Positions 60,858-64,000 of a stretch of DNA of 64,000 nt are shown one piece after another. The translations under genes and the position numbers were made by a program. The notes below the pieces were generated by a model, which saw only the letters and a program-made list of their open reading frames with translations, had not been told where the DNA came from and ran no database searches. Within the stretch, counting starts at the first letter, position 1. The number at the start of each line of letters is the position of its first letter. Source of the stretch: Flavobacterium haoranii (lineage in GTDB: Bacteria; Bacteroidota; Bacteroidia; Flavobacteriales; Flavobacteriaceae); contig QKBC01000016.1 in assembly GCA_003246205.1 (NCBI GenBank), positions 51,944 to 115,943 on the forward strand, read 5' to 3'.

Positions 60858-62726
60858 TTATTTTTTCACGATCATAAACTCAGAACGTCTGTTTTGAGCA
60901 TATTCTTCGTCTGTACATTTCTTACACTCTACTTTCGGTTCTGATTCTCCGAAACCTTGTCCTGTAATTCTTTCTTTTCCTATTCCTTTCGAAATCACAT
61001 ATTGTACCGTAGCTTTTGCTCTTCTGTCCGATAAATCTAAATTGTATTTATCGCTACCTCTGCTATCGGTGTGTGACTTTACAAAGATTACCATATCTGC
61101 ATGCTCCTTCATTACTTCCACTAACTTATCCAACTCTTCTGCTCCTTGAGCCGTAATATTGCTCTTGTTGAACTCAAAGAAAATAGGTTGTAAAATTACT
61201 TCTGTCTCCGTAATGATCGGCTTAACAGGTTCTAACAATATCTCTACTGTAGCTTCTGCTTCTTCTGACGCATCCAATGTCGCTACCGCTGGCTCAAAAC
61301 CTGATTTGCTTGCCTGGAAGGAATACGCTTTATTACAAAGTAAATTGAATGACGTACCATCCATTCCACTTGTTTTGGTTGCTACTGTCGTATTCTTATC
61401 ATCTAAAGCCATAATGGTTGCGCCTTCCAGAACGGCTCCTGTTTTTGCATTTTTTGCAATCACTAATCCGTTTACGCCACAAATAGGTGTTGCAATATAG
61501 ATATTATCTACACCGGATCTGTTACTGGAAAAAAATGCCACTTTTTTTGACTTGTTATACGCAAATGAAAAATCGTCTTTTTCTCCATTAACCGGTGCTC
61601 CTAAATTAACAGCTTTATCGTTCTTGTTGAAATCTATCTTATAAACATCCAAGCCTCCGAAGCCTTGTTTACTATCTGATGCAAAATATAAAACATTATC
61701 GTCTGCTATAAATGGAAAGCTCTCATTTCCTTCGGTATTTACCTTAGCCCCCAAGTTCTCAGGTGTTCCGTACTCGTCTCCGTTTACACTTACTTTCCAA
61801 ATGTCTTCTCCTCCGATTCCGCCCGGCATATCTGATGAAAAATACAAGGTTTTGCCATCTTTACTGATACTTGGGTTTCTTACCGAATAAGCAGCAGCAT
61901 TAAAAGGAAGTAATTTCTTGTTAGCCCATTTATCGCCTTCTCTAGTTGCTTTATACAAATAAATCTTACCTTTCTTCAAGGTTTGATAAGTTGCTTTTTC
62001 TTTCTCAAACTGTCCTTCATTAAAGCTTTCGCTGGCAAAATAAACAGTGTTGCCATCTTGAGTAATGGCCAACGGACCGTCATGCCATTTGGTATTTAGT
62101 TCGTCTATTTCTGTAGCTTCACTAATGGTTCCGTTTGCATTATATGTTGCTTTGTACAAATCCAAATAAGGCTCATCGCTCCAACCGTTTGTCTTTCTTG
62201 AAGTGTTTCTGGCACTGGTAAAATACAATGTATTATCACTTGCCAATACAGCTCCAAAATCAGACTTATCGCTGCTGATATCTGATAATTGAACTTCAAA
62301 TAATTTGGCCTGTTCTTTTAAATCCGATAAGTAGTTCCTGTTTGATTTAAATGCAATGGCTCTTTGGTCTTTGGGTGCCAAGGAGGCAAACTTTTCCATT
62401 TGCTTATCTGCTTCGGCATATTTGCCTTCTGCTTTTAGCATTTGGGCATATTTATAATAAGTCTCTGCATCCTGTGGCTCCTGAACTACTTTTGAATACC
62501 ATTTTATCGCTTCTTTTGAGTTGAAAACGTTATAATAACATTCGGCCAATTGTTTGTTTACATAAGCATCGCCTTTGCCTTTATCGGCTAATTTTAAGTA
62601 TTCGTCCGCTGCTTCCACGTATTCGTAACGGTCAAATAACTTATCTGCCGCCTTAGTTTCTTTTGTCTGTGCGCTTACCATTCCACAAGCGATCACAAAA
62701 CTTAAGGTATATACTATTTTCTTCAT
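60858..62726 (-). CDS. OmpA-family protein with TPR and WD40-like (PD40) repeats
   Basis: A 622-residue protein: signal peptide (MKKIVYTLSFVIACGMVSAQ), TPR units (about 25-125), then WD40-like repeats with LYFTSARN, LYFSSDMPGGIGGEDIWK and LYFASDSKQGFGGLDVYK, a carboxypeptidase-regulatory-like domain (about 420-490) and a C-terminal OmpA domain with IFFEFNKSNITAQGAEELDK, VKSHTDSRGSDKYNLDLSDR and the final RRSEFMIVKK. It binds peptidoglycan. This layout resembles PorE and the OmpA proteins paired with PorP/SprF-like proteins. Its neighbours suggest a role in T9SS type B adhesin attachment. Confidence 0.9.
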   Translation of the reverse strand: MKKIVYTLSFVIACGMVSAQTKETKAADKLFDRYEYVEAADEYLKLADKGKGDAYVNKQLAECYYNVFNSKEAIKWYSKVVQEPQDAETYYKYAQMLKAEGKYAEADKQMEKFASLAPKDQRAIAFKSNRNYLSDLKEQAKLFEVQLSDISSDKSDFGAVLASDNTLYFTSARNTSRKTNGWSDEPYLDLYKATYNANGTISEATEIDELNTKWHDGPLAITQDGNTVYFASESFNEGQFEKEKATYQTLKKGKIYLYKATREGDKWANKKLLPFNAAAYSVRNPSISKDGKTLYFSSDMPGGIGGEDIWKVSVNGDEYGTPENLGAKVNTEGNESFPFIADDNVLYFASDSKQGFGGLDVYKIDFNKNDKAVNLGAPVNGEKDDFSFAYNKSKKVAFFSSNRSGVDNIYIATPICGVNGLVIAKNAKTGAVLEGATIMALDDKNTTVATKTSGMDGTSFNLLCNKAYSFQASKSGFEPAVATLDASEEAEATVEILLEPVKPIITETEVILQPIFFEFNKSNITAQGAEELDKLVEVMKEHADMVIFVKSHTDSRGSDKYNLDLSDRRAKATVQYVISKGIGKERITGQGFGESEPKVECKKCTDEEYAQNRRSEFMIVKK

Positions 62727-62744
62727 GTCGGTATCGCTTTTAGG

Positions 62745-63680
62745 TTAGAAAAATCTTGGTGAACTTGATACTTTCTTAGGGAAGTTCAAATCAAATAACA
62801 ATATAATCTCGTGGGATGATGGTGTTGTTACTTTCAAATCAGAAACAATGTGATCATAAGCATATCCGATCTTCAAATTAGGTGTGATGGCATAACTCGC
62901 CATGGCACCAAAACTGTCCTCTAATCGATAAGTTCCTCCTATTTCAAATTTATTATTGAATAAGAAATTAGCCGACAAGTCTAAAGATGGCGAAACATTA
63001 AACGCTGACTTTAACATAAAAAACGGCTTGAATTTTACGGTTTGTGATAAATCAAACACGTATCCCCCTGTTAAGAAGTAGTGTGATGTCTCTGATCCAA
63101 ATTCATATTGGTCTCCGTTAACCGTTAAATCCAAATGCTTCGACTTTAACATATTGGGAACCGAAAAACCAACATAATATTTATTGGTGTAATAGAACAA
63201 TCCTGAACCAATATTAAAATACGTATTACTTACATTCTCTTGAAAAGCAGGGTCGTTCGCATCCGGTACGTGACCGTTTCCGATATCGGAATATAGTCCT
63301 ACTTTATGTAACGTTAAACCTGTTTTGATACCGAAAGCCAATTTATGTTCGCCTCCTAAATTTAACGTATAAGAGAAATCTCCGTAAATATTGTTCTCTT
63401 CCACAGGACCTATTTTATCCGATATGACCGATAAACCTAATCCTACGTTTTTACCTACCGGACTGTGTCCGAAAAATGTAGCTGTTGTCGGAGCGTCCTC
63501 TATATCAACCCACTGTTTTCTATACAACAAGCCTAAGGATAAATTTTCCTTAGAACCGGCATAAGCCGGATTCATTACACTCATGTTGTACATGTATTGC
63601 GTATAATGAGGATCTTGCTGAGCTTTTATACCATTTGAGATCCCCAGCAGTGCTACTATAACTAATAAAAGTTTTTTCAT
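62745..63680 (-). CDS. PorP/SprF-family outer-membrane protein
   Basis: A 311-residue protein: signal peptide (MKKLLLVIVALLGISNGIKA), then QQDPHYTQYMYNMSVMNPAY and AGSKENLSLGLLYRKQWVDI, the hallmark of the PorP/SprF family. The rest is beta-barrel strands. Members attach or secrete CHU_C-type (T9SS type B) proteins, and each tends to be next to its partner. The upstream gene ends in such a domain, so the pairing fits. It is 18 bases before the OmpA gene. Confidence 0.93.
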   Translation of the reverse strand: MKKLLLVIVALLGISNGIKAQQDPHYTQYMYNMSVMNPAYAGSKENLSLGLLYRKQWVDIEDAPTTATFFGHSPVGKNVGLGLSVISDKIGPVEENNIYGDFSYTLNLGGEHKLAFGIKTGLTLHKVGLYSDIGNGHVPDANDPAFQENVSNTYFNIGSGLFYYTNKYYVGFSVPNMLKSKHLDLTVNGDQYEFGSETSHYFLTGGYVFDLSQTVKFKPFFMLKSAFNVSPSLDLSANFLFNNKFEIGGTYRLEDSFGAMASYAITPNLKIGYAYDHIVSDLKVTTPSSHEIILLFDLNFPKKVSSSPRFF

Positions 63681-63738
63681 TATTTTATACTTTTTTAAGG
63701 CAGCTCCCTCCTTAACGACGGAAGCTGCTCTACTAATT

Positions 63739-64000
63739 TTATTCTTCTCTGTTGATATAAACCCAACCCGTTCTAACCGGCATGTCGTTAAACTCTACTA
63801 CATAATAATACGTAGCCGAAGGTAAATCATTTCCATTGTCGGATTGACCATGCCACTCATTGGTGTATCCACCCGATTTTGAATATACTTTCAATCCATA
63901 ACGGTTGAAGATCTCTACCTTCTTAACATTGAACCCGCTCAAATCCCAATCGTCATTCTTGTCATCTCCATTCGGAGAAACACCCTTAGGTATATCGCAA
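63739..64000 (-). CDS. T9SS type B sorting domain (gliding motility-associated C-terminal), partial
   Basis: The frame is open to the right edge and gives the last 86 residues of a larger secreted protein: CDIPKGVSPNGDDKNDDWDL, VKKVEIFNRYGLKVYSKSGG, YTNEWHGQSDNGNDLPSATY and YYVVEFNDMPVRTGWVYINR. This is the CHU_C domain; SPNGDDKNDDW and IFNRYG are its hallmarks. In Flavobacterium such proteins (for example SprB) are adhesins. The N-terminus lies outside the window. The start of the short frame at 63942 is only an internal TTG. Confidence 0.9.
   Translation of the reverse strand, partial: CDIPKGVSPNGDDKNDDWDLSGFNVKKVEIFNRYGLKVYSKSGGYTNEWHGQSDNGNDLPSATYYYVVEFNDMPVRTGWVYINREE

Overview
The window looks like chromosomal DNA of a flavobacterium (Bacteroidota, Flavobacteriia). 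It is AT-rich and its promoters follow the Bacteroidota TTTG / TAnnTTTG pattern. It carries gliding-motility genes (gldB, gldC), type IX secretion signals (sorting domains, a PorP/SprF-like protein), a short primary sigma factor and a division/cell-wall cluster in the usual flavobacterial order. The closest genus cannot be fixed from the sequence alone.

Layout. 1-2.9 kb: tail of a GAF-domain methionine sulfoxide reductase, then rpsO and pnp. 3.0-8.0 kb: WYL regulator and HD hydrolase on the minus strand, divergent from a Pnkp-type 3'-phosphatase, two nucleotidyltransferases and a secreted unknown. 8.5-15.6 kb: secreted/T9SS proteins, a histidine kinase with a LytTR regulator, and a protein resembling Rhodococcus Vap proteins. 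15.7-19.9 kb: leader-peptide/terminator modules, two arrays of aberrant tRNA genes around a 105-aa unknown protein, a slipin and a DEDD exonuclease. 20-28 kb: RND efflux operon with fabH and tetR, plus an AraC regulator. 28-34 kb: rpoD, rpe, a CBS protein, an MtfA-like peptidase, and a LytS/LytTR pair divergent from a small membrane protein. 34-50 kb: tRNA-Arg, yqeY and the whole dcw cluster (ftsZ back to mraZ) with MraZ boxes. 50-57 kb: hydrolase, engB, gldCB, nadE, a LuxR-type regulator and dnaG. 57-64 kb: an outer-membrane protein, an ECF sigma operon, a polyprenyl synthase, and an OmpA/PorP-like/gliding-associated operon cut by the window end.

The most interesting part is 3-20 kb. A short ORF at 16295-16417 is followed by a terminator whose 5' arm can pair instead with the last codons of that ORF. 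This has the form of a classical attenuator, and it sits directly before tRNA genes for Arg(ACG), Asp, Lys, Tyr, Leu and Phe. The codons just upstream of the antiterminator arm encode these same amino acids, and two related modules (7977-8135, 15756-15948) show the same pattern. I infer that the tRNA array is switched on when the normal tRNAs are depleted or damaged. A near-identical palindrome (4653-4681 and 17412-17436) links the second array to the divergent WYL/HD and phosphatase/nucleotidyltransferase genes. Together with the slipin and the exonuclease this suggests one RNA-damage response or tRNA-replacement island, later split by a block at 8.1-15.7 kb. No RNA ligase or RtcB lies in the window, so the repair interpretation is inference.
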